From NCBI GenBank assembly GCA_041739085.1, contig JBGSON010000005.1, positions 37,779 to 101,778 on the forward strand: DNA of 64,000 nt. The letters are read 5' to 3'. The number at the start of each line of letters is the position of its first letter. The stretch's first letter is position 1. This DNA is from JBGSON01 sp041739085 (GTDB taxonomy: Bacteria; Patescibacteriota; Gracilibacteria; CAIRYL01). Below are positions 42,250-49,785 of the stretch, in pieces. The translations under genes and the position numbers were made by a program. Under the pieces are notes generated by a model. The model was not told the DNA's origin, made no database searches, and saw nothing but the letters and a program-made list of their open reading frames with translations.

Positions 42250-42897
42250 TCAGTCAGAAATGGTGCGGAAAAAGTTGATCTGGAATTTTTGGAAAGAGAG
42301 GATCCAGACAATGAGGAGTACGACTGCTGGAATGACCGTCTCCAGTACGTCATGAGAAAAGAAAGCCCCCTCGCGGAAATACCGTATGAGGATGATGTGG
42401 ATAAGTCCGACAAAGAAAAATGGGTAAACGAGCCGATGGAGCCGCTTCCACCAGACTTTCAGGATCCGCAGGGAGAGGACGTTTGATGTGATGAGGAGCA
42501 GGAAGGAAATAATCGCTCCGAGAGCCCCCCAAAAGAAATGGTGCGTGGGGTCCCAGATATAAGCATCGAAGATACTGGAGAAAAAAGGAATGTCATTGCT
42601 CAGGAAATATCCCCAGACATGAGAGAGGACGAGAGAAGCCGTGAGGATCCCACCCTCCTTCCGGAGCGGAAGGAGTGCACGGAAGAACCTGATATCCGGG
42701 AAAATATCTCCGAGCGGACGGAGGAAGAGAAGAGAAAAGAGGAGGTACCATCCGTATGTTCCTATGTTCCGAAAATCGTCCGGAAAGAAGTAAATTCCCA
42801 CAGGGGGAACGATCGCGAGGAAGATGAAAACTTTCTGAAGGAAAGGGAGGTATGGGGCTTTTCCGTCGAATACAATTTCAGAAACAGAGGTTTTCAT
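42250..42897 (-). CDS. Ferric-reductase-like transmembrane protein
   Basis: A 215-residue membrane protein with about six helices. Paired histidines that could bind heme lie in SLVLSHVWGYFL, DPTHHFFWGAL, RLHRLVYPFFFVGLIHIIL, the pattern of the ferric-reductase-like/YedZ (MsrQ) domain. It would pass electrons across the membrane from the cytoplasmic flavoprotein encoded next to it. It overlaps that gene by 4 bp. No separate soluble domain is fused, unlike many bacterial ferric reductases. Confidence 0.82.
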   Translation of the reverse strand: MKTSVSEIVFDGKAPYLPFLQKVFIFLAIVPPVGIYFFPDDFRNIGTYGWYLLFSLLFLRPLGDIFPDIRFFRALLPLRKEGGILTASLVLSHVWGYFLSNDIPFFSSIFDAYIWDPTHHFFWGALGAIISFLLLITSNVLSLRILKVWWKRLHRLVYPFFFVGLIHIILIRYFREGAFFSHDVLETVIPAVVLLIVWILSFQKFQINFFRTISD

Positions 42898-43913
42898 ACA
42901 CCAGAAGTAAAATGTTCTGAAAAGATATTCTCTGCAGGGATCTTCTGATTCAAGAGCATCGATGAAGTCTCATCCACCATATCAGGATTCCCGCAAATAT
43001 AGAATTCCGCGTCTTTCGGGAACGAAAGGAGGGGGAGCAGGCTCGTCACCCTCCCTGAAAAACCGAACCATTCCGTACCGGGTTTTGAAACGGTCACCAT
43101 CGGGATGACATGGGGGAACCGTTCGTTTGTTTCTTTCATGAGAAGCGCGTCTCTCTCATGCCGGACTCCATAGAGAACGAGACTCGGAATGTCCTCGGGA
43201 AGGCGTGACAGCATGAGATGGATCGGAGCGATCCCGGTCCCGGTGGCAACGAATATTTTTGGCGACTGTGTATCCCTGAGGATGAATTTCCCCAGGGGGC
43301 CGCTGAATGAGATCACTTCCCCCTTCCTGATTTTCCTCAGGAACTGGGATCCTCTTCCGTTTGGAGAGAGTCGTATACAGAGGGAAAACTCTGTGTCCGA
43401 GACGGTGTAAAGGGAGTATGACCTCAAGAACTCTCCCTCTCCGTCAGACAGATGAAGAGTGATGAACTGCCCGGGGAGAAAATCCATTCCGGGATTCCGG
43501 AACGTGAATATGCTCACCTCCTCTGTGATATCTTTTTTGCTCAAAAATTCCGCTCCTGATCTCCCTTTTGAAAGAGCTTTTTCTTTTGAATGAGAGAAGA
43601 AGTTTTTCATGCCGGTGAATATCCCCAAAGCACCTGTCTCCTTCCCGGCCTTTTCGTTGTCAGTATGGCTTTCCTTCGATTCTTCATTACTCGCATCCTT
43701 CGCATTGCTCTTTGAATCCTCCTCCATCCAGGAAATGACATTCACCGGACATTGAGCTATGGCAAGATCGACATCTGCCCTGTCTCTGGCGTAATTGAGA
43801 TCTTCATTCTTCGGACGTGATTTCCCGTCCTTCATCTCAAAGATGCGGGGGCAGACTCTCGTACAGTTTGTACATCCGATGCAGTTCGGCCGGTCAACGA
43901 ACACTTGTTTCAC
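42894..43913 (-). CDS. Ferredoxin fused to an FNR-type FAD/NAD(P)H reductase
   Basis: A 339-residue fusion. The N-terminal ferredoxin domain has CIGCTNCTRVCP and AQCPVN, ligands for one 4Fe-4S cluster. A Ser/Lys/Glu-rich linker (residues 65-115) joins it to an FNR domain with FAD-binding LRSYSLYTVSD, NAD(P)-binding IFVATGTGIAPIHLML and YICGNPDMVDE. It would take electrons from NAD(P)H or ferredoxin and hand them to the membrane ferric-reductase-like protein. It overlaps its neighbours by 4 bp on both sides. Confidence 0.9.
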   Translation of the reverse strand: MKQVFVDRPNCIGCTNCTRVCPRIFEMKDGKSRPKNEDLNYARDRADVDLAIAQCPVNVISWMEEDSKSNAKDASNEESKESHTDNEKAGKETGALGIFTGMKNFFSHSKEKALSKGRSGAEFLSKKDITEEVSIFTFRNPGMDFLPGQFITLHLSDGEGEFLRSYSLYTVSDTEFSLCIRLSPNGRGSQFLRKIRKGEVISFSGPLGKFILRDTQSPKIFVATGTGIAPIHLMLSRLPEDIPSLVLYGVRHERDALLMKETNERFPHVIPMVTVSKPGTEWFGFSGRVTSLLPLLSFPKDAEFYICGNPDMVDETSSMLLNQKIPAENIFSEHFTSGV

Positions 43914-44809
43914 GGTGTGGGGGATGATAATGCAATAAGAGCTCCTGCAGCGTCGGAAGTGTAGAAAAAACGGCCCGTCGCATTATGGCGTGCAAGGAAA
44001 TCATTCCCTTCTTCCTCTCCGAGGAGAAATGCGATGGTGGCAAATGCATCTGCGTCCATAGTCGTTTTTGCCTGAACACTCACCATGATGAGATCGGTCG
44101 GAACATTCTCATTCGTTTTCCCGGAGACAATATGATGGTACGATTTCCCGTTCATCTCCCAGTGGCGGCGGTATGATCCGCTGCTTGCGAGCGCTCCATT
44201 CGACAAATGGAAAACATCAATGTTCGTGCTCTGCGCGACAGGGTTTTCTGCCCCGATGGTCCATGGTTTGCCGTGGAAGAGTCCTCTCGCATAGAGATCT
44301 CCCCCTGCGTTCACGAGGAAGTCCGGAAAATGACCATCAAGAAGAGAAACCGCTTCATCAACGGCAAATCCCTTCACGCATCCCCCGAGGTCAAGATGGG
44401 CGTTCTCGGGAAGAATGACTTTTTTCTTTTTCCTGTCCCTTTCAATTCGGGAATAATCGAGTGAAACCTCTGCCTTCTCCTCTTTGATTTCTCCGGAATG
44501 GAAATCCATTGAATACCCTTTCACGTCGAGTCTCACCAGCGGGTTAAATATTCCTTCCGTGTCCAGAGCGAGGGCCAAAGCATAATCAAGAATATCCCAG
44601 AAGAGTTCTGAGACTTCCATTTCCCCCGATGCGTTCAGGTGTGAGAGCTCTGATCCCGGATCAAACCGGGAGAACACCTTTTCAAGGAATCGAAACCTGG
44701 AAAAAACTTCTTTAGCCATTGCTTCCGCTCTTTGTTCGTGAAAATGCTCATCTTTCGGGATGAGGACTTCTACTTGTGTGCCCATGATTCTTTCCTGTTT
44801 TGAAAACAT
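43910..44809 (-). CDS. apbE: ApbE: FAD:protein FMN transferase
   Basis: Attaches FMN to a Ser/Thr of exported electron carriers. The 299-residue product has the signature RFRFLEKVFSRFDPGSELSHLN, DLGGCVKGFAVDEAVSLL, FLVNAGGDLYARG, YHHIVSGKTNE and the metal-binding TTMDADAFATIAFLLG. It is the first gene of the operon; its ATG lies about 2 bases after the predicted transcription start, so the mRNA is nearly leaderless. No N-terminal signal peptide is seen, so it may act in the cytoplasm or be exported otherwise. No protein in the operon has a clear DxxSGAT target site. Confidence 0.93.
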   Translation of the reverse strand: MFSKQERIMGTQVEVLIPKDEHFHEQRAEAMAKEVFSRFRFLEKVFSRFDPGSELSHLNASGEMEVSELFWDILDYALALALDTEGIFNPLVRLDVKGYSMDFHSGEIKEEKAEVSLDYSRIERDRKKKKVILPENAHLDLGGCVKGFAVDEAVSLLDGHFPDFLVNAGGDLYARGLFHGKPWTIGAENPVAQSTNIDVFHLSNGALASSGSYRRHWEMNGKSYHHIVSGKTNENVPTDLIMVSVQAKTTMDADAFATIAFLLGEEEGNDFLARHNATGRFFYTSDAAGALIALSSPTP

Positions 44810-44817
44810 CGTTCTTC

Positions 44818-44849
44818 ATTATCCGGATACGACCTTAAAGAAAGCTTAA
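44818..44849 (-). promoter_or_regulatory. Response-regulator-type direct repeat and -10 before apbE
   Basis: On the minus strand two TTAA cores (44846-44849 and 44835-44838) are 11 bp apart with a pyrimidine spacer; after 11 bp comes GATAAT (44818-44823). This copies the layout at 39365-39396. The divergent SLH gene at 45016 shares the intergenic region but has no matching -10. Confidence 0.7.
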
Positions 44850-45015
44850 TAACTCATTTGATTTCATGGAATCTCATCATCTGACGATCTGAGAGATATT
44901 TCACACATTACGCTCCTCCTTGATTCCCCACAAACAGGACTGCTTGCGTACAAAGCCAATTAAGAGGAAAATTTCTCCGCTCTCATTGATCTTTTTTTTG
45001 ATTTTTTCTGATTCC

Positions 45016-47484
45016 ATGATCATCAAAAATACCCGTCAAATCCTTTCCTGTGTTCCATATATCTTTCTTTTTTCCCTTGCCACTGTCTCTTTTATCATCC
45101 CCTCCTCTGCGGCCGGAGCCGTATCAGTAGACAACGTGAAGACTTCTGATGTGAACGAAAACGGGAAAATCGACCGGATCATTGTTGAATTCTCCGGTGC
45201 CGCAAAAGACAACGGTATGTACAGAAGCGGCTCGGATTCGAATCCCGGTCTTATCACAGAGGACTATGATCTCGTCTCCGTTTCCGGGAACAATTCGGAT
45301 ACACTCACCTACACCATCGAGGAAAAGTCGTCGGAAGATACAGGAGCGTCGCCATCCGTGACGTTCGACCCTGATAATTTTACGGATCTCTCGACCTCGG
45401 GAGCTCCATCAGACGCGTCTGACGGAGCTCCGCCCGCGATCATGAAGGCGATCAGGACTTCTGACACGAAAATCACCGTCACCCTGAGCGAATCCGTTGA
45501 CCGCACCCAGATTACATCCTCAACTTTTACCATCACTGAAGGCTCTGCAGATGATCTCGGGAGCAAAAGCATTACCGCGATCGAAAATACGGGATCTGGA
45601 AACACAGTCATTATCACCATAGTCGGACCGATCAAATCGAGCTTCGGCGACCAATATGGGAATACGATCAAACTGAGCGGAAAGAATGTGCTGAAAGATC
45701 CTTCCGGAAATTATAACTCCCTTTCCTATCCCCCTGAGTTCTCCATTCTCGCGAGTGAGAGCGGAGGAGGAACGAACAAAAAAACCGTCACGGTGAGCAA
45801 GGTGATCACAGGAGATAATGACGGAGACGGATTCATCGATCGTCTCTTCATCACCTTTTCCGAAGGAGTGACTGATACCACGGATTATGAAGGAGGACAG
45901 GATTCGTCTCCCGGACTCAAGGTAACGGGATACGATGTGAGGAGATCGGTCGGTTATGGACTCCCGACTCTTACCTATCTTCTTGAAGAGAATTCCACTC
46001 CGGATACGGGGGCGACACCGACTGTTTCCTATAATGCCTCAAAATTTGAAAATGTGAATGAGAGCGTCTTTGGGATCGTCCAATCGCCGAGCAAAGCGGA
46101 CGATGGAGCTCCTCCTGCGATTGCAGAAGCGGCGGTGCGTTCCGAAACAGAGATCATTGTCGTTTTAACCGAACCGGTGAAAACAGAGACCCTCCAGGAC
46201 ATGGATTTTTCGTTCACGGATGACAGCATGAATAACCTCGGAGATACGGCGATCACGAATATGGTTTTCCTTGAAGTCGCCGACAGCAAAACAAAAGTGG
46301 CTCTTTTTACGATCAAGGGGCCGATCACGACTCCATTTTCCAGCGGTTCTAAGAATGTTGTAAAACTGAGGGGAGCCCACATGATCGAGGACCCCCAGGG
46401 AAATGACAACCTGAAATACGACACGGTCACGATCAAAGATTCTGAAGACGACCTCTCCGAAGATGTGAGCGACGAGGAAGGCGAAGACCCGGACGAAGAG
46501 GAGGAAGAAGTGGACACCGGTGTGCAGGGAGATGTGCTCACCGCAGTTGCGGAAGACACGGACGAGAACGGGAAACTCGATGAGATCACCATCACTTTCG
46601 GCATCAAGGTGATCGACCGCGGAGTGTATAAATCAGGCCTTGATCTCGTCGCCGGGGTAAAACTCGATAATGAGGATTACGATATCATCACGCACAAGGA
46701 GTCGAGAGCGAGCGCCACACAGACATATATCATCCGGGAACGTTCCGAGGATGACCTTGGGACTGATATCCCTCTTCATTTCGTCGCAAAAAATATTTTG
46801 AACGAGGAAGATGAAGAAATCAGCATCTCGAGGGCTCCAAAATTTGCCGTGTCAGAAGATCCGGAGGGAGAAGAAACTCCCCCTCCTGAGGATGAAGAGG
46901 ACACAGAAACACCTCCGGAGGATGAACTCAGTGGATACGATTTTCCCGATACCGAGACGAACACATGGAGAAAATCGATAGCCTATTTAAAGAAACTGGA
47001 ACTCATCGAGGGGTATGCCGATGGAGACTATAAGCCATTCAAAAAGATCAACCGCGCGGAATTCACGAAGATCATCATTGAGGGGAAATATGGAGACGAT
47101 GTCGATCTTGATCTTTTCATCCAGGACTGTTTTCCGGATGTGAAAATGGGAGACTGGTTTTCAAAATATGTCTGCTTCGCGAAGGCGACCGGTATTTTGA
47201 ACGGATATCCTGACGGAAATTTCAAGCCGGAAAACACGATCACTGAGCCGGAGGCTCTCAAGGTGATCCTGAAAGCTTTTGGAGAAAATATCGATACCTC
47301 TTCCGGTCAGTGGTACGAGTGGTATCTGAACCATGCGGCAAAGATCGGAATGCTCTATTTCCAGAAAGAGAATGCTTCTGAATATGAGATCAACCGCGCG
47401 GAAATGGCGTATTTTATGGCCTGGCTCTTCTCGCGAGAAGACGAGAGTCTCGAGGAGCCCGTCGATCAGATCACAAGTTTCTGA
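45016..47484 (+). CDS. Large secreted SLH protein with three calcium-type beta modules
   Basis: An 822-residue surface protein. A signal peptide (residues 1-35) is followed by beta-rich modules that each open with a calcium-loop-like motif: SDVNENGKIDRIIVEFSG, DNDGDGFIDRLFITFSEG and DTDENGKLDEITITFG. The first two also share a partner segment (SDASDGAPPAIMKAIRTSD and KADDGAPPAIAEAAVRSE). Acidic linkers lead to three SLH domains at the C-terminus (YLKKLELIEGYADGDYKP, DCFPDVKMGDWFSKYVC, WYEWYLNHAAKIG). It is divergent from apbE and ends at a strong terminator. The start at 45016 puts the signal peptide at the N-terminus. Confidence 0.88.
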   Translation: MIIKNTRQILSCVPYIFLFSLATVSFIIPSSAAGAVSVDNVKTSDVNENGKIDRIIVEFSGAAKDNGMYRSGSDSNPGLITEDYDLVSVSGNNSDTLTYTIEEKSSEDTGASPSVTFDPDNFTDLSTSGAPSDASDGAPPAIMKAIRTSDTKITVTLSESVDRTQITSSTFTITEGSADDLGSKSITAIENTGSGNTVIITIVGPIKSSFGDQYGNTIKLSGKNVLKDPSGNYNSLSYPPEFSILASESGGGTNKKTVTVSKVITGDNDGDGFIDRLFITFSEGVTDTTDYEGGQDSSPGLKVTGYDVRRSVGYGLPTLTYLLEENSTPDTGATPTVSYNASKFENVNESVFGIVQSPSKADDGAPPAIAEAAVRSETEIIVVLTEPVKTETLQDMDFSFTDDSMNNLGDTAITNMVFLEVADSKTKVALFTIKGPITTPFSSGSKNVVKLRGAHMIEDPQGNDNLKYDTVTIKDSEDDLSEDVSDEEGEDPDEEEEEVDTGVQGDVLTAVAEDTDENGKLDEITITFGIKVIDRGVYKSGLDLVAGVKLDNEDYDIITHKESRASATQTYIIRERSEDDLGTDIPLHFVAKNILNEEDEEISISRAPKFAVSEDPEGEETPPPEDEEDTETPPEDELSGYDFPDTETNTWRKSIAYLKKLELIEGYADGDYKPFKKINRAEFTKIIIEGKYGDDVDLDLFIQDCFPDVKMGDWFSKYVCFAKATGILNGYPDGNFKPENTITEPEALKVILKAFGENIDTSSGQWYEWYLNHAAKIGMLYFQKENASEYEINRAEMAYFMAWLFSREDESLEEPVDQITSF

Positions 47485-47500
47485 GGAGAAACGGGTCTGC

Positions 47501-47540
47501 AAGGAGGGGTAATTCATGAATTGTCCCTCCTTTTTTATTT
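47501..47540 (+). terminator. Intrinsic terminator after the large SLH gene
   Basis: AAGGAGGG (47501-47508) pairs with CCCTCCTT (47525-47532), with an inner palindrome around AATTCATGAATT, followed by a T-run. Confidence 0.85.
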
Positions 47541-47557
47541 TATATTCATTTTTTCTC

Positions 47558-47586
47558 TTGCATTTTTCATTCCTCTTCTCTATATT
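47558..47586 (+). promoter_or_regulatory. Promoter for the Rrf2-TSUP pair
   Basis: TTGCAT (47558-47563), a 17-bp spacer and TATATT (47581-47586), 24 bases before the ATG at 47610. Confidence 0.6.
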
Positions 47587-47609
47587 CTCCATCGACTTTG
47601 TAGACATAT

Positions 47610-48011
47610 ATGAAGCTCACCACCAAGAGCGAGTATTCCCTCCTCGCTCTTCTCTACATCGCACGGCATGAAAAAAACGGATTTATCAAAATCGAAGATA
47701 TATGTGCTGATGGAAGTATCCCGAAGAAATATCTCGAGCATCTCTTCTCGATCCTCAGGGGAAGCGGGTATCTCAAGACAAAGCGCGGAGCTGAAGGAGG
47801 GTATAAATTATCTAAACCGGCGAAATCGATCTCTGCCGGAGAGATCATTCGTCTCATGGACGGCGCGCTTGCTCCCACAGAGTCGGTGAGCAAGTATTTT
47901 TACTCAGAGACTCCACTCGGAAAAGAGAAAAAACTCATCAGTGTCCTTCAGGAGATCCGTGATTATATTTCCGATCGCCTGGAACATCTTACTCTTGCTG
48001 ACCTCATTTAA
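47610..48011 (+). CDS. Rrf2-family regulator without Fe-S cysteines
   Basis: A 133-residue winged-helix regulator. MKLTTKSEYSLLALLYIARHE, ADGSIPKKYLEHLFSILRGSGYLKTKRGAEGGYKLSKPA and ISAGEIIRLMDGA are family hallmarks. IscR/NsrR-type members hold an iron-sulfur cluster with three cysteines after this point; here those are absent and the only Cys lies in EDICADG. It is thus more like CymR, which works through protein or thiol signals. It lies 19 bp before a TSUP transporter gene and probably controls it. Confidence 0.9.
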   Translation: MKLTTKSEYSLLALLYIARHEKNGFIKIEDICADGSIPKKYLEHLFSILRGSGYLKTKRGAEGGYKLSKPAKSISAGEIIRLMDGALAPTESVSKYFYSETPLGKEKKLISVLQEIRDYISDRLEHLTLADLI

Positions 48012-48030
48012 TCCTTTTTTGATTCTTGTC

Positions 48031-48789
48031 ATGGGACTCACTCCTCTTCTCATCATGCCGATTGCATTCGTCTGCGAGTTCGTCGATTCTACTTTTGGAA
48101 TGGGATACGGGACTACGCTCACTCCCATCCTCCTCATGATGGGATATGATCCTCTCCAGATTGTTCCCGCCATCCTCGTCTCTGAATTTGTCACCGGCAT
48201 CACGGCGGCGACATTTCATCACAATGTCCAAAATGTGACATTCACGAGGAAGTCCATTGATACAAAAGTCGCCCTCGTTCTCAGTCTCCTTTCCGTCATC
48301 GGCGTCATCGCCGCCGTTTTTGTCGCGCTGTCCATTTCAAAAGAAATGCTCAGGCTCTGGATCGGTATCATCGTGATTTCCATGGGCTTCGTTATTCTCG
48401 TAACATATTATCTGAAGCCGAAATTCTCATGGTTCAAGATCACCTTTGTCGGTATTGTTGCCGCATTCAATAAGGGGCTGAGCGGTGGCGGCTACGGACC
48501 ACTCGTCATGGGAGGCCAGATCCTTTCCGGAACAAAAGTAAAGAGTGCGATCGCAATCACTTCGCTCGCGGAAGCGATGACCTGCATTACTGGGATCATC
48601 GTCTACGCGATCATGAAACCTGATACGGATTGGAGTCTCGCCCCATGGCTCATGGCCGGCGCGATCCTTTCTGTTCCTCTTTCCGCCCATACATTGAAAA
48701 AAATGACCGAGGCGAAAGTAAAGATCATCGTTGCGATCATCATTCTCGCACTTGGTGCGTATACCATCTGGCAGGTGATCGCGAAATAA
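48031..48789 (+). CDS. TSUP (TauE/SafE) family membrane transporter
   Basis: A 252-residue membrane protein with about eight hydrophobic segments. The family repeats are visible as FVDSTFGMGYGTTLTPILLMMG and GLSGGGYGPLVMGGQILSG, with AFNKGLSGGGYG as the second. TSUP proteins move organic or inorganic sulfur anions across the membrane. The Rrf2 neighbour, which in CymR-type cases controls sulfur genes, fits that. The ATG at 48031 is chosen, 19 bp after the Rrf2 stop. Confidence 0.88.
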   Translation: MGLTPLLIMPIAFVCEFVDSTFGMGYGTTLTPILLMMGYDPLQIVPAILVSEFVTGITAATFHHNVQNVTFTRKSIDTKVALVLSLLSVIGVIAAVFVALSISKEMLRLWIGIIVISMGFVILVTYYLKPKFSWFKITFVGIVAAFNKGLSGGGYGPLVMGGQILSGTKVKSAIAITSLAEAMTCITGIIVYAIMKPDTDWSLAPWLMAGAILSVPLSAHTLKKMTEAKVKIIVAIIILALGAYTIWQVIAK

Positions 48790-48894
48790 GCTCATTATTC
48801 ATGGAAAAGGGCGAAACTTCCCGATACCATATCACTAATGCGGGGAGTTTTTCCCGGATGCAGGTCTCTCCATTCTTTTCCCTTTTCTCCTTCC

Positions 48895-49779
48895 ATGTCA
48901 GGAACCATCCCCGTCTTCCGTCCGGTGACACTCGAGGACAAAACACTGTTCGATTCGTATCTCAGCCGGTATCCTCAGGAAACTTCTGAGTATTCGTTCG
49001 CGACGATCTTTGCGTGGGCTGAGCTCTACCACACTCTTTTCGCTGAATACAAAGAGCACCTCCTCATTTCTTTCCGCGGACTTCAGGATTGCCATCTCGG
49101 TCTCGCTGCCCCTGTCGGTCCGCATCCCGAAAAAATAATGAAGGAAGGGATTACTGGATTCACCAAATACTGCTGGGAAAGGATTCCCGATGCGTTGAAA
49201 GAAAAAATTACGTGTCCGGTACGATTTCATGAGGATCGTGATAACGCGGACTACATCTACCTGCTCAAAGATCTCCGTGAACTTCCCGGACGAAAGTACG
49301 ACGGGAAAAGAAATTTTATCAGGAAATGTGAAACCCTTGCCCCAGAAGTGAAGCCGCTTTTTCCGGACATGATTCTCGACGCAATACAGATTCAGGAAGC
49401 ATGGCTCGCAAAGAAATCTCATGACCCGTCAGCGACACAGGAGAGCACTGCTCTCATCAAGGCCCTGGAGAATTTTGATGAACTCCATCTCTCAGGAATT
49501 GGCGTCTTCATTGAAGGAAGGCTTGCCGGATTTGCGGTCGGGGAGGAACTGAATCCGACGACCTTTGTGGAACATTACGAAAAAGCAGACGGCTCTTATT
49601 CCGGGATTTACCCATTCCTCCTCCGGGCATTCGCCCGATCGCTCCCGGAAAAATATTTGTATTTGAACCGCGAGGAAGATCTCGGGATTCCGGGGCTCAG
49701 AAAAGCAAAAATGAGTTGGCATCCCCATTCCATCCTCATAAAATGGAAATGTCCCGGGAAATCTTCTTCAGCAGGTTAA
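48895..49779 (+). CDS. DUF2156 (GNAT-fold, MprF C-terminal-like) protein
   Basis: A 294-residue protein of the DUF2156 type. Its C-terminus reads KYLYLNREEDLGIPGLRKAKMSWHP, the conserved ending of this group, and YSFATIFAWAELYHTLF near the N-terminus is also typical. Relatives form the catalytic half of MprF, which adds amino acids to phosphatidylglycerol. No flippase half is present, so it may modify another acceptor. The start is the ATG at 48895 behind a CT-rich leader. It is convergent with the RelA/SpoT homologue, 6 bp away. Confidence 0.8.
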   Translation: MSGTIPVFRPVTLEDKTLFDSYLSRYPQETSEYSFATIFAWAELYHTLFAEYKEHLLISFRGLQDCHLGLAAPVGPHPEKIMKEGITGFTKYCWERIPDALKEKITCPVRFHEDRDNADYIYLLKDLRELPGRKYDGKRNFIRKCETLAPEVKPLFPDMILDAIQIQEAWLAKKSHDPSATQESTALIKALENFDELHLSGIGVFIEGRLAGFAVGEELNPTTFVEHYEKADGSYSGIYPFLLRAFARSLPEKYLYLNREEDLGIPGLRKAKMSWHPHSILIKWKCPGKSSSAG

Positions 49780-49785
49780 TATTTC

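Noticed and set aside
44834..44850. The same TTAA repeat driving the divergent SLH gene at 45016
   Set aside because: On the plus strand no -10-like hexamer lies 11 bp after the repeat, so only the apbE side fits.
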